A stretch of DNA of 64,000 bases from Lucinisca nassula. Taxonomy: Eukaryota > Mollusca > Bivalvia > Lucinida > Lucinidae. Position 1 is the stretch's first letter; each line of letters begins with the position of its first letter. Below, one piece after another: positions 1 to 10,373 of the stretch. The stretch covers positions 66,236,587 to 66,300,586 of the forward strand of contig OY757019.1 of NCBI GenBank assembly GCA_963580285.1, read 5' to 3'. The notes beneath the pieces are model-generated. The model did not search any database. It had not been told where the DNA came from and was given only the letters and a program-made list of their open reading frames with translations. Made by a program: the position numbers and the translations under genes.

Positions 1-67
1 TTTAAGCCGAGGTCCCATCACCATATGACCTTAGCTGTTGGTGAGACTTAAACTCAAACACTCACTC
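1..67 (+). mobile_element. SINE-A, 3' tail only (cut by window edge)
   Basis: The first bases match the 3' half of the tRNA-headed SINE-A seen whole near 1.3 kb and 36.6 kb: the stretch reading CCGAGGTCCC, then TATGACCTTAGCTGTTGGTG, and a tail rich in CTCACTC. The tRNA-like head with its A and B boxes would lie left of the window. No target duplication can be tested because the left flank is missing. Confidence 0.65.
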
Positions 68-440
68 CTATGAAGTTTGAATGAAATTGGCCCAAGGGTA
101 CAGGAGTTGTCGCTTGTCTGTTTTTTCTATTTTTAGCTCTGGGGGCCATCTTGTTCATAAGATCGGAACAAATTCAGCTGTTTTGGTATAGTCACCTAAT
201 AACATTCCTGTGTGAAGTTTGAATAAAATTGGCCCAAGGGTTTAGGAGGAGTCCATGTTTGAAGCATTTACAATATTTTTCTTGTTTTAGCTATGGTAGC
301 CATTTTGCTCACAAGAGCAGGATCGATTTAGCTATTTTGGTAGACAGTCATCTGAGCAAAACTCCTATGAATTTTGACGGACGACGACAGAGGCCCCTCG
401 GTCTATAAGCTCCCCCGGAGCCTTCGGCTCTGGATAGCTA
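68..440 (+). mobile_element. ACAAGA-type (Helentron-like) element, 3' portion
   Basis: Two or three diverged repeat units contain TTTTTAGCTCTGGGGGCCAT, CATTCCTGTGTGAAGTTTG and TTTAGGAGGAG, the same unit type as the arrays near 20-22 kb and 62-64 kb. They are followed by GACGGACGACGACAG and a 3' hairpin at 408-439 whose core is GAGCC-TTC-GGCTC between outer AGCT repeats, ending in CTAAAAAA. The 5' end is not in the window. No protein is encoded; this is a non-autonomous element end. Confidence 0.6.
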
Positions 441-627
441 AAAAAGGGCGGACTAACCCACAAACAAACGGACAGTGCAAAAACTATATGCCCTCCTACG
501 GGGGCATAAAAATACTTAATCTGAGCTTTCAGGATAAAGGTCAGTAAATGACCTTGACCTTTGGAATTGATAAACTTGGATTCAGCTGTTGCAAATATCA
601 TTTCTGATGCCACAAGCTACCATGCAT
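441..627 (+). mobile_element. Second hairpin-ended terminus and diverged repeat fragment
   Basis: Immediately after the previous element lies another terminus: ACGGACAG, then a hairpin at 488-507 (ATGCCC against GGGCAT) followed by AAAAA. It has the same end type as the elements ending near 17.64 kb and 53.59 kb. The remaining bases resemble part of the repeat near 31.2-31.3 kb, sharing ATGACCTTGACCTTTGGAAT and CAAGCTACCATGCA-like text. No gene is visible. Confidence 0.4.
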
Positions 628-630
628 TAA

Positions 631-1718
631 ACAAGAGGACCATGATGGCCCTGGATCGCTCACCTGATCCATATTGTACAAATGGAATTGAAGATAATAT
701 ATGGTAGAGTAGAGGGTTTGAGCAATTTTGGTTGACACAAGGAGGTTTTTATAATTTTAGCCATCTTGTTCATCCAAGCACAACGGGTTGAGCAATTTTG
801 AAAGCTTTTTTCCATTATGAGTCTATGGAAGCGAAGGGGCAAGGGGCGTGGCCCATTGAGAACCCAGGGGCATGATTGGCAGGAATTATGTAGGTGACCA
901 CTTGCTATTACTACATGCTAAATATATAAGCTCTGGGCCCTGTAGTTTCAGAGAAGAAGATTTTTTAAGCTTTTTCCATTATGAGTCTATGGGAGCGAAG
1001 GGGCCCCGGGGCATGGCCCATTTGGAACCCAAGGGCATGATTGGCAGGAATTATGTAGGTAACCACTTGCCGTTGCTACGTGCTAAATATCTCAGCTCTG
1101 GGCCCTGTGGTTTCAGAGAAGAAGATTTTTGAACTTTTTTTCCATTATGAGTTTATAGGAACTCAGGGGTCCCAGGGTGTGGCAAATTTGGACCCAAGGG
1201 GCATGATTGGCATGAATTATGTTGGTCACGACTTGCCGTTGCTACATAAGCTCTGGGCCCTGTGGTTTCAGAGAAGAAGATTTTTGAAGCTTTTTTAGAA
1301 GACTCCGTGGTGCAGTGGTTACGCTACTCGCCTTGTAAACCAGGGATCGCAAGATCGATCCCGGGCTTCTCCAGACTTGCGGATGAGTCTTTAAACCGAG
1401 GTCCCGTCTCCGTATGACCTTGGCTGTTGGTGGGACGTAAAACTAAAACTCACTCACTCTTTTGAAGCTTTTTTCCATTATGAGTCTATGGGAGTGAAGG
1501 GGCCTTGGGGCGTGGCCCATTTGGATCCCGGGGGCATGATTGGCAGGATTTATGTAGGTGACCACTTGCCCTTGCTACATTCTCAATATCTCAGCTCTGG
1601 GACCTGCGGTTTCAGAGAAGAAGATTTTTGAAGTTTTTTTTTCCATTATGAGTCTATAGGAGCTAAGGGGCCCTGGGGCGTGGCCCGGTTGGACCCCGGG
1701 GGCAAGATTGGCAGTAAT
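631..1718 (+). mobile_element. ACAAGA-type element: 5' end and tandem array, part 1
   Basis: It opens with ACAAGAGGACCATGATGGCC, a head hairpin, and then GATCGCTCACCTGATCC, whose GCTCACCTG is the reverse complement of the CAGGTGAGC found at 3' ends of this family. From about 780 it becomes a tandem array of roughly 160-165 bp units with GGGGCATGATTGGCAGGAAT, GTAGGTGACCACTTGC and GTGGTTTCAGAGAAGAAGAT. It is interrupted by a SINE-A and then by a 1.4 kb TIR element, after which the array resumes. Short open frames in the array are repeat translations, not genes. The 3' end is missing on the far side. Confidence 0.7.
1297..1459 (+). mobile_element. SINE-A, full length
   Basis: A tRNA-derived head carries an A-box-like TGGTGCAGTGG and a B-box-like GATCGATCCC, followed by a tRNA-unrelated body (CCGAGGTCCCGTCTCCGTAT) and a tail in CTCACTCACTC. 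It interrupts the 163-bp array unit and is flanked by an identical 15-bp duplication, TTTTGAAGCTTTTTT (1282-1296 and 1460-1474), the signature of LINE-mediated retroposition. It is read by RNA polymerase III in such families and encodes nothing. Confidence 0.88.
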
Positions 1719-3144
1719 CAGGGGCTGACAAATCCATTGCCCGGCCGCCCGGGACAAGTCCGAAACCGCGCCGGGCAGGTGCACTTTGACCTTTTGACGC
1801 CCGGTTGGGCAAGTGCAAAAATCTTCTACAACTGTCTACAACTGTCAGTGTTTTGAGTCCTTAAATTCGGTAAAACTAGTCCGGTAAGTCGCTTTGTCGG
1901 CAATGCAGAGACAAAACCATCTATGTTTTTATAACGGTTCAATTATGACACTATTGTTAATCCCGGTCATATAATTATCAATTAAACATGATTGCCCAGC
2001 GGTGCGTGTCTTTCATTTCTGGTGTAGTGTGTACCACCAGTGCTATCGATAAGCGTGACAAGGTGTGAAAATAAGATATAGATAAGTTATGTCTCTAATT
2101 TGCTTTTATCCCTGCCATGAAATTTAATCCACAATCAATGTGAAAGTGATTTGATAGCTCCTAAGACGATCTGCTACATCTTACGGTAGTAAAAACCGGA
2201 CTATTCTACTATCTCCTGAATGGTTATGTTTTGGCGCCAAATAGCAGACGGTGAAGGGAAAAGTCGAATGTTTTAATGTTGGTAACCCCGGATTAGTCGC
2301 GCCTCTATTCACAACCGTTTAGCTATCGAGAAAATATTTTTTATCGGTTCCAAACATTTTCTTTGAAAGAAATACACCCCATTAAAATAAAACAATGACA
2401 TTAAACACTTGTGGGGTTGCTGGTGTCGGAGGACGTCATTTACCGATGGCGTGCAGAAAAATGGGAGTGGTGGTTTGTGGAAGACGATTTGGATGGCGGA
2501 AATGATCGCATTGAACCTGCTTGTAGGGCGGGTGTGAAAGTTTGGTTCGTTTTGGATGGAGGGGATTCTCATCTTGTGGTTGGTTCATTAAATTGTAAAT
2601 AAATAAACTGCATTCTTTTAATCTTTTATCCCGCTGCCCTGACACTTCTGATCTTTTGAGTAGATCTATATCGGCTGCAGCTCATGTTTATAATGCGTGT
2701 CAAGCTAAATGAGTTTATATAACTGTATCTTAAATTGCTTATCGGTTAAGGTATTATGTCAGCAATTAACTTACCGTTATTGACTGTGACAACAACAATA
2801 TTTTCTACCGTATTACCGCACAGAGGGAAATAAATAGAAGTGAATGCAATGATCAGGAATCGATACAATTAACCATGAGCTCCCATCTGAGACACCAAAG
2901 GGAAAGAAACACAAACATGAAATATCTAGACCCTAATGGAAAGTGGTTGTGTTTGAAACTTGACAGAAACCTTGGATTATATTTATAAATGTTGGTCGTC
3001 ATCATTGTCACCATTATTCCCCCGCATCCAACCCCACTTTGAGTTCCAAAATCCTGGGCAAGTAGGATTTTGAGCTGGGCAAGTGCAAAAATATTTTACT
3101 TGCCCGGTGGGCAAGTGGAAAATTTTTGGATTTGTCAGGCCCTG
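1719..3144. mobile_element. Non-autonomous TIR transposon (hAT-like ends)
   Basis: The left end reads CAGGGGCTGACAAATCCA and the right end is the inverted complement CAGGGCCTGACAAATCCA, each continuing into a subterminal region rich in CTTGCCC/GGGCAAG. The element interrupts a tandem unit that resumes at GGAATTATGTAGG. The 8 bp on each side (GCAGTAAT and GGAATTAT) agree only partly, so the duplication is not clean. The interior of about 1.4 kb has only short, unrelated frames and no transposase signature. CAG-starting ends and a roughly 8-bp target suggest hAT; this is inference. A right-end fragment of the same family lies at 32600-32663. Confidence 0.7.
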
Positions 3145-3942
3145 GGAATTATGTAGGTGACCACTTCCCGTTACTACATGCTAAATATCTAAGCTATGGG
3201 CCCTGTGGTTTCAGAGAAGAAGATTTTTGAAGCTTTTTTCCATTATGAGTCTATGGGAGCGAAGGTGCGCTGGGAACCCAGGGGCATGATTGGCAGGAAT
3301 TATGTAGGTGACTACTTGCCCTTGCTACATGCTAAATATCTAAGCTCTAGGTCCTGTGGTTTCAGAGAAGAAGATTTTTGAAGCTTTTTTCCATTATGAG
3401 TCTATGGGAGAGAAGGGGCCCCGGGGCATGGCCAATTTGGACCCCAGGGGCATGATTGGCAGGAATTATGTAGGTGACCACTTGCCGTTGCTACATTCTA
3501 AATATCTAAGCTCTGGGCCCTGTGCTTTCAGAGAAGAAGATTTTTTAAGTTTTTTTTCCATTATGAGTCTATGGGAGTGAAGGGGCCCCGGGCGTGGCCC
3601 ATTTGGAACCCAGGGGCATTTTTGGCAGGAATTATGTAGGTGACCACATGCTGTTGCTACAAGCTAAATATCTAAGCTCAGGGTCCTGTGGTTTCAGAGA
3701 AGAAGATTTTTTAAGCTTTTTCCCATTATGAGTCTATGGGAGCGAAGCTGCGCCGGGGCATGGCCCATTTGGAACCCATGATTGGCAGGAATTATGTAGG
3801 TGACCACTTGCCTTTGCTACATGCTAAATATCTAATCTCTGGGCCCTGTGGTTTCAGAGAAGAAGATTTTTTAAGCTTTTTTCCATTATGAGTCCATGGG
3901 AGCAAAGGGGCCCCGGGACGTGGCCCATTTGGAACCCAGGGG
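3145..3942 (+). repeat. Tandem array of ACAAGA-type element, part 2
   Basis: About five units of roughly 160 bp continue the array broken at 1718, with the same CATTATGAGTCTATGGGAGC and GTGGTTTCAGAGAAGAAGAT phrases. The array stops abruptly at CCCAGGGG, where the next element's CAGGCTTGGGG end begins. No 3' hairpin follows, so the host element has lost its right side. Confidence 0.75.
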
Positions 3943-4145
3943 CAGGCTTGGGGCCAATTACATTTGAAAGTAATTGATTAAATTACAATTACTTAGCCCT
4001 AAAAATGTAATTGATTAAATTACAATTACAACATCATATAAATGTAATTGATTAAATTAAAATTACTTTTACAATGTAATTGATTAAATTACATTTACTT
4101 TTACAATGTAATTGATTAAATTACAATTACTTTTGCAATGTATTA
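3943..4145. mobile_element. hAT-like AT-rich terminus (left end only)
   Basis: It begins CAGGCTTGGGGCCAATTAC and continues with five or so runs of GTAATTGATTAAATTACAAT. The same end type, CAGACTTGGGGCC inward with the same kind of palindromic GTAATTG text, closes the 48.9-52.0 kb element. No matching right end is found downstream, so I read this as a truncated relative. The alternating TAATTGATTA blocks are themselves near-palindromic. Confidence 0.5.
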
Positions 4146-4815
4146 TTTAGAAGTACTACAGGCATGACACTTTAACTCGTTAAACAAATACCAATACTAA
4201 TAATTAATAATGTTCATTTAAATTACATGTTTAAAAGAAGCACAATCTCAAACAAACTTAATTCAGAACTAAATTTATGTAAACTTGCTTTTAGCTTTTG
4301 TAAAGTTCTACCAGTACTTTTGAGTTGATATAGTAAATGCATCCATTGTGAACAATGCACAAGTTGTCATAACCAAAGCCAAAATCAGCTATCCGAATTA
4401 CACTTTATCACCATCAGTTTTTCAAAAGTTGCATCTTTCAGTCTACACAGACAGACAGCGACAGACAGACAGGACAAAAAGTGAAGACCCAGATCAGGCT
4501 GCTCATGGAGGAGCAGTCTTCATGTAGGAGCAGTTTGATCAGTGTACAGACTTTTTGCTGAACCTGTCTACATAATTTGGGCACAAATTGATAAAATGCA
4601 ATCAATATTTTCAGATGAACTGTTTGAAGTGTTAGCATGTCAGTATGTAAATCAGTCTCAATGGTCAGTATGTGATTAAAACTAAATTTATCAACACAAA
4701 CCTACAGATAAAATTTAGAGTTAATATTGTTTTTCACAGTTACATGACAAATAAAGACAAACAGTCATGCAGTTTTTCACACCTGAATGCAGATGGTTAC
4801 TCAACAGTACAATAG
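4146..4815. other. Unassigned AT-rich stretch
   Basis: No gene, RNA or clear repeat boundary is visible. It may be interior of the truncated hAT-like element to its left. A short imperfect palindrome around GCTCATGGAGGAGC (about 4500) and a run of GACAGACAG (about 4446-4475) are the only local structures. The reverse-strand frame at 4438-4638 shows no recognisable motif. Confidence 0.35.
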
Positions 4816-5169
4816 ACAAGATTACCGCAAGCGGGTGCCAACGCTCGTCTGCAGTTTCTTTTAGAAAACAAAAGTTCTAAGTCAAATCAAATTGCAAGAT
4901 GGAGTTATAAAACTTGTAGGGAATGTAGCTCTTGTGATGGTGAGTATGTGTATGAAGTTTCATGAAGGTAGGCCAAATACTTTTGGAAATATGGTCAAGG
5001 TTAAGTTTTTTGGTTAATTTTTTGAAAAATAGGTCAAAATTCAAAGGTCAAGGTCACAGGTCAAAAAGCGTGGTATTACTGAAAAGGTCTTGTCCCAAGG
5101 AACATTCATGTGAAGTTGGAAGGCTCTGTTGTGAATAGTATTGAAATAAGAGACAAAAACAATTTAAAA
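4816..5169 (+). mobile_element. CGCAAGCG-headed ACAAGA-type element, part 1
   Basis: It starts ACAAGATTACCGCAAGCGGG, a variant head with a stem-loop around ACCGCAAGCGGGT, then a body with GATGGAGTTATAAAACTTGT and clustered AGGTCA half-sites. It is nearly identical to 47404-47755, where the element is uninterrupted. Here it is split by the 3.4 kb element that follows and continues at 8612. Confidence 0.68.
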
Positions 5170-8100
5170 ACAAGAGGGCCATGATGGCCCTGGATCGCTC
5201 ACCAGATCCATAGTGTAACAAGTGGGCCCCAGAGAGGGCCATTATTGGCCCCAGGGCTTTAATGTGCATAATGTTGAGGGAGGTCTTAAAGGTGAAGCTT
5301 CATACCAAACATCAACAAAGGCTATAATTTGAACAATCACAAGATGAAGCTACACATCAAATATCAAAGACCTGGGCCTAGCGGTTTCAGAGAAGAAGAT
5401 TTTTGAAAGATTTTGCCTATATAAGCCTATGTAAAACCAAAGGGCCCCGGGACGGGGGCATTTTTTGCCCCAGCACTATAATTTGAACAATCTTGGTAGG
5501 GGTCCACTAGATGAAGCTTCATACCAAATATCAAAGTCCTGGGCCTTGTGGTTTCAGAGAAGAAGATTTTTAAAGATTTTCCCTATATAAGCCTATGTAA
5601 AACCAAAGGGCCCCGGGGCGGGGGCATTTTTGGCCCCAGCACTATAATTTGAACAATCTTGGTAGGGGTCCACTAGATGAAGCTTCTTGCCAAATATCAA
5701 AGACCTGGGCCTTGTGGTTTCAGAGAAGGAGATTTTTAAAGATTTTCCCTATATAAGCCAATGTAAAACCAAAGGGCCCCGTGGCGGGGGCATTTTTTGT
5801 CCCAGCACTAAAATTTGAACAATCTTGGTAGGGGTCCACTAGATGAAGCTTCATACCAAATATCAAAGTCCTGGGCCTTGTAGTTTCAGAGAAGAAGATT
5901 TTTAAAGATTTTCCCTATATAAGCCTATGTAAAACCAAAGGGCCCCGGGGCGGGGGCATTTTTGGCCCCAGCACTATAATTTGAACAATCTTGGTAGGGG
6001 TCCACTAGATGAAGCTTCATACCAAATATCAAAGACCTGGGCCTTGTGGTTTCAGAGAAGAAGATTTTTAAAGATTTTCCCTATATAAGCCTATGTAAAA
6101 CCAAAGGGCCCCAGGGCGGGGGCATTTTTGGCCCCAGCACTATAATTTGAACAATCTAGATGAATCTTCATACCAATTATCAAAGACCTGGGCCTTGTGG
6201 TTTCAGAGAAGAAGATTTTTAAAGATTTTCCCTATATAAGCCAATGTAAAACCAAAGGGCCCCGTGGCGGGGGCATTTTTTGTCCCAGCACTATAATTTG
6301 AACAATCTTGGTAGGGGTCCACTAGATGAATCTTGCCTTGTGGTTTCAGAGAAGAAAATTTTTAAAGATTTTCCCTATATAAGCCTATGTAAAACTAAAG
6401 GGCCCCTGGGCGGGGGCATTTTTGGCCCCAGCACTATAATTTGAACAATCTTGGTAGGGGTCCACTAGATGAAGCTTCATACCAAATATCAAAGTCCTGG
6501 GCCTTGTGGTTTCAGAGAAGAAGATTTTTTAAGTTTTGGTGAAAAAAATCTGTTTTTGGCTCCTGTGACCTAGATGTGCAACGGACCGGAACCATTTGAA
6601 CAACTTTGAAAGGGGACCACCTAAGGATCATTCCTGTGAAGTTTGGTCAAAATCCGATCAGTGGTTTAGGAGGAGATGTCGTTTAAAGAAATTGTTTACG
6701 CACGCTTTTAAAGATTTTTAGCCTATGTCAAACCAAAGGGCCCCGGGGAAGGGGCATTTTTGGCCCCAGCAGTATAATTTAAACAATCTTGGTAGGGGTC
6801 CACTAGATGAAGCTTCTTACCAAATATCAAAGACATGGGCCTTGTGGTTTCAGAGAAGAAGATTTTTAAAGATTTTCCCTATATAAGCCAATGTAAAACC
6901 AAAGGGCCCAAGGGCGGGGGCATTTTTTGTCCCAGCACTAAAATTTGAACAATCTTGGTAGGGGTCCACTAGATGAAGCTTCATACCAAATATCAAAGTC
7001 CTGGGCCTTGTGGTTTCAGAGAAGAAGATTTTTAAAGATTTTCCCTATATAAGTCTATGTAAAACAAAGGGCCCCGGGGCGGGGGCATTTTTGGCCCCAG
7101 CACTATAATTTGAACAATCTTGGTAGGGGTCCACTAGATGAAGCTTCATGCCAAATATCAAAGACCTGGGCCTTGTGGTTTTAGAGAAGAAGATTTTTAA
7201 AGATTTTCCCTATATAAGCCAATGTAAAACCAAAGGGCCCCGTGGCGGGGGCATTTTTTGTCCCAGCACTAAAATTTGAACAATCTTGGTAGGGGTCCAC
7301 TAGATGAAGCTTCATACCAAATATCTAAGTCCTGGGCCTTGTGGTTTCAGAGAAGAAGATTTTTAAAGATTTTCCCTATATAAGTCTATGTAAAATCAAA
7401 GGGCCCCGGGGCGGGGGCATTTTTGGCCCCAGCACTATAATTTGAACAATCTTGGTAGGGGTCCACTAGATGAAGCTTCATGCCAAATATCAAAGTCCTG
7501 GGCCTTGTGGTTTCAGAGAAGAAGATTTTTAAAGATTTTCCCTATATAAGTCTATTTTAAACCAAAGGGCCCCGGGGCGGGGGCATTTTTGGCCCCAGCA
7601 CTATAATTTGAACAATCTTGGTAGGGGTCCACTAGATGAAGCTTCTTGCCAAATATCAAAGACCTGGGCCTTGTGGTTTCAGAGAAGAAGATTTTTAAAG
7701 ATTTTCCCTATATAAGTCTATGTAAAACCAAAGGGCCCCGGGGCGGGGGCATTTTTGGCCCCAGCACTATAATTTGAACAATCTTGGTAGGGGTCCACTA
7801 GATGAAGCTTCTTGCCAAATATCAAAGACCTGGGCCTTGTGGTTTCAGAGAAGGAGATTTTTAAAGATTTTCCCTATATAAGCCAATGTAAAACCAAAGG
7901 GCCCCGTGGCGGGGGCATTTTTTGTCCCAGCACTAAAATTTGAACAATCTTGGTAGGGGTCCACTAGATGAAGCTTCATACCAAATATCAAAGTCCTGGG
8001 CCTTGTAGTTTCAGAGAAGAAGATTTTTAAAGATTTTCCCTATATAAGCCTATGTAAAACCAAAGGGCCCCGGGGCGGGGGCATTTTTGGCCCCAGCACT

Positions 8101-8611
8101 ATAATTTGAACAATCTTGGTAGGGGTCCACTAGATGAAGCTTCATACCAAATATCAAAGACCTGGGCCTTGTGGTTTCAGAGAAGAAGATTTTTAAAGAT
8201 TTTCCCTATATAAGCCTATGTAAAACCAAAGGGCCCCAGGGCGGGGGCATTTTTGGCCCCAGCACTATAATTTGAACAATCTTGGTAGGGATCCACTAGA
8301 TGAAGCTTCATACCAAATATCAAAGACCTGGGCCTTGTGGTTTCAGAGAAGAAGATTTTTTAAGTTTTGGTGAAAAAAATCTGTTTTTGGCTCCTGTGAC
8401 CTAGATGTGCAACGGACCGGAACCATTTGAACAACTTTGAAAGGGGACCACCTAAGGATCATTCCTGTGAAGTTTGGTCAAAATCCGATCAGTGGTTTAG
8501 GAGGAGATGTCGTTTAAAGAAATTGTTTACGCACGCACGGACGCACGCACGACGGACGACGGACAAAAAGTGATCCCAAAAGCTCACCTCGTCACTATGT
8601 GACGGTGAGCT
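5170..8611 (+). mobile_element. Complete ACAAGA-type element with ~18-unit array
   Basis: Complete at both ends. The 5' end is ACAAGAGGGCCATGATGGCC with a GGGCC/GGCCC hairpin, then ATCGCTCACC. The centre (about 5330-8360) is a tandem array of roughly 166-bp units with GCACTATAATTTGAACAATC, TAGGGGTCCACTAGATGAAG and CCCTATATAAGCC. The 3' side has GACGGACGACGGAC, AAAAAGTGATCC and the terminal hairpin, then CTAAAAA. A copy of the 3'-proximal module (AAGTTTTGGTGAAAAAAATC onward) also sits inside the array near 6520-6705. The element encodes no protein. Insertion is shown by the empty counterpart at 47.75 kb; the flanks share TAAAAA. Confidence 0.85.
8581..8611. other. 3'-terminal hairpin of ACAAGA-type element
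   Basis: AGCTCACC pairs with GGTGAGCT, and inside it GTCAC pairs with GTGAC around a TAT loop, leaving one unpaired position per arm. The hairpin is followed at once by AAAAA. The same fold closes elements at 32564-32594 and 44541-44572, and appears reversed at 17756-17785. A 3' hairpin next to a CTRR-like end is a Helitron hallmark. Confidence 0.75.
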
Positions 8612-9173
8612 AAAAACCGGAGAGAAAAGGGGAGATAATTCAATCAAATTGCAAGATGGAGTTATAAAACTTGTAGGGAATGTAGCTCTTGTGATGGTGA
8701 GTATGTGTATGAAGTTTCATGAAGGTAGGCCAAATACTTTTGGAAATATGGTCAAGGTTAAGGTTTTCGGTTAAATTTTCGAAAAATAGGTCAAAGTTCA
8801 AAGGTCAAGGTCACAGATCAAAAAGTGTGGTATCACTGAAAAGGTCTTGTCCCAAGGAACATTCATGTGAAGTTTGAAGGCTCTGTTGTGAATAGTATTA
8901 AAATGAGAGCAAAAAATGTGTTTCAGAAAAAAATTGGAAAAGGGGAGATAATTCAGCCAAAATCAACAATGTTGTTATGGTCCTTGGTCAAAATGTAGCT
9001 CTTGTGATGATGAGTGTGTGTATGAAGTTTCATGAGGCTAGGTCTAATACTTTTTAAGTTATAGCCAAGGCTAAGTTTTTTTGGAACGACGACGCCAGAC
9101 GACAACGACAACGCAGACGCCGGAGTGATGACAATAGCTTGAAAGTTTTTTTTCAAAAAACAGACCAGCTAAA
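8612..9173 (+). mobile_element. CGCAAGCG-headed ACAAGA-type element, part 2
   Basis: It resumes at CCGGAGAGAAAAGGGGAGAT exactly as the uninterrupted copy does near 47760, and runs to a terminal stretch with ACGACGACGCCAGACGAC, GATGACAATAGCTTGAAAG and AGCTAAAAA. Two body units begin GATAATTCA. The match to the second copy is near-identical over several hundred bases, suggesting recent duplication or activity. Confidence 0.7.
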
Positions 9174-9174
9174 A

Positions 9175-10049
9175 ATGGACATTTGCCCCCCAGTTGAAAA
9201 TTTGACCAGGACATTTGCCCCCCAGAGTTTATTTTTGGTATGGACATCTGCCCCCCAGTGCTTATTTTACAGGTGGACATTTGCCCCCCCACTGCTTATT
9301 CCAGAAAGGGACATTTGCCCCCCAGATAGACCAGGGCTAACACATAGGAGGAAAACAATGTATTTATTGGTTTATTATCATCAGAAATACAAAATGTTAA
9401 GCAATAAATTACTCCATCTATATAAATATGAATCCCATAATAACCTGCTGTTATGGACACCCCCTACCTTAGAAAGCAGTATAGATCCAGATCAGATGCC
9501 TTATCTGATGGGGATGTATACTGTTTATCATGCAATTTGTTAAGTTTACAAAAATATACCAAGAATGTGATGGTTAATAGTCAACAATTGGAGATGCTTA
9601 ATTTATTCAGCAGGATAAGGGTTAAGCAAGTCAGCTACAGAATCATATATTGAGTTTGTGTCTCACAGTGTCAGACGCCTATACTCAAGTGGTTTTTACA
9701 CTGGATACACTGATGGTTAATTTTTGAAGAAATTGAAATGATCTTGAATGGGCTGTAAAACTTTAACCAAAACATTATCATTTAAATTATGTAGCTATAT
9801 ACAAGTCTGTGTAATGAATGTCCTTGTCTAGCCAGGTTGTGGGGGGCAAATGTCCCTTTCTGAAATAAGCAGTGGGGGGCAATTGTCCACCTGTAAAGTT
9901 AGCACTGGGGGGCAGATGTCCATACCAAAAATAAGCTCGGGGGGGCAAATGTCCGGGTCGCATTTTCAACTGGGGGGGCAAATGTCCATTTTTAGATTAA
10001 GTCATTGGGTGGCAAACGTCCTGGGGGGCTAACGTCCGGAGACCACCTA
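9175..10049. mobile_element. Foldback element with G/C-run repeat arms
   Basis: The left arm (9175-9330) holds five copies of GGACATTTGCCCCCCA-like text spaced about 32-36 bp. The right arm (9838-9993) is its inverted complement in the same order, and two more diverged copies extend to 10049. The arms pair over about 155 bp. The interior of about 500 bp is AT-rich and non-coding. The left edge abuts the end of the preceding element, so that end may be truncated. The superfamily is not clear; terminal arms made of short tandem repeats are typical of foldback elements. Confidence 0.75.
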
Positions 10050-10373
10050 TCATATATCAATTGAAGGTTAAAAAAAGTTCACAATGTGGAATCAAAGTAC
10101 TGAAAGTACTGAGAGGCGGGCGAGTACCGGTAATGTCATCTATTTACAATGCTCTTTAGTTAAAACTTGAAAAAAAATCACTACAGTCACACGTAATTGC
10201 TCTTGAATTTATCATTGAGTGTATTTATCTTCAAACGGGCAATACAATAAAAGACCAGACACAATGCAGGTCTCCAAAAAGTTGACTCTTTTCAAGACGG
10301 AAAAAACTGTTATTTATTACATGCACCTTCCGGTACCTTAATTAATTTTCACCAACTTTGCTAACGATCACAT
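10050..10373. other. Unassigned spacer
   Basis: AT-rich sequence with no repeat match elsewhere in the window that I can see and no coding signal. It contains a short direct repeat GTACTGAAAGTACTGA and ends where the SINE-D poly-pyrimidine start begins. Confidence 0.35.

Noticed and set aside
2309..2645. Possible transposase remnant inside the 1.7-3.1 kb element
   Set aside because: Three overlapping short frames on both strands with no DDE or BED-type motif.
5330..8360. CRISPR array
   Set aside because: Units of about 166 bp without distinct spacers, in a eukaryotic context, inside a transposable element.
9139..9543. 134-residue frame with TFAPQ repeats
   Set aside because: It reads through the left arm of the foldback element; the repeat phrase is the GGACATTTGCCCCCC unit.
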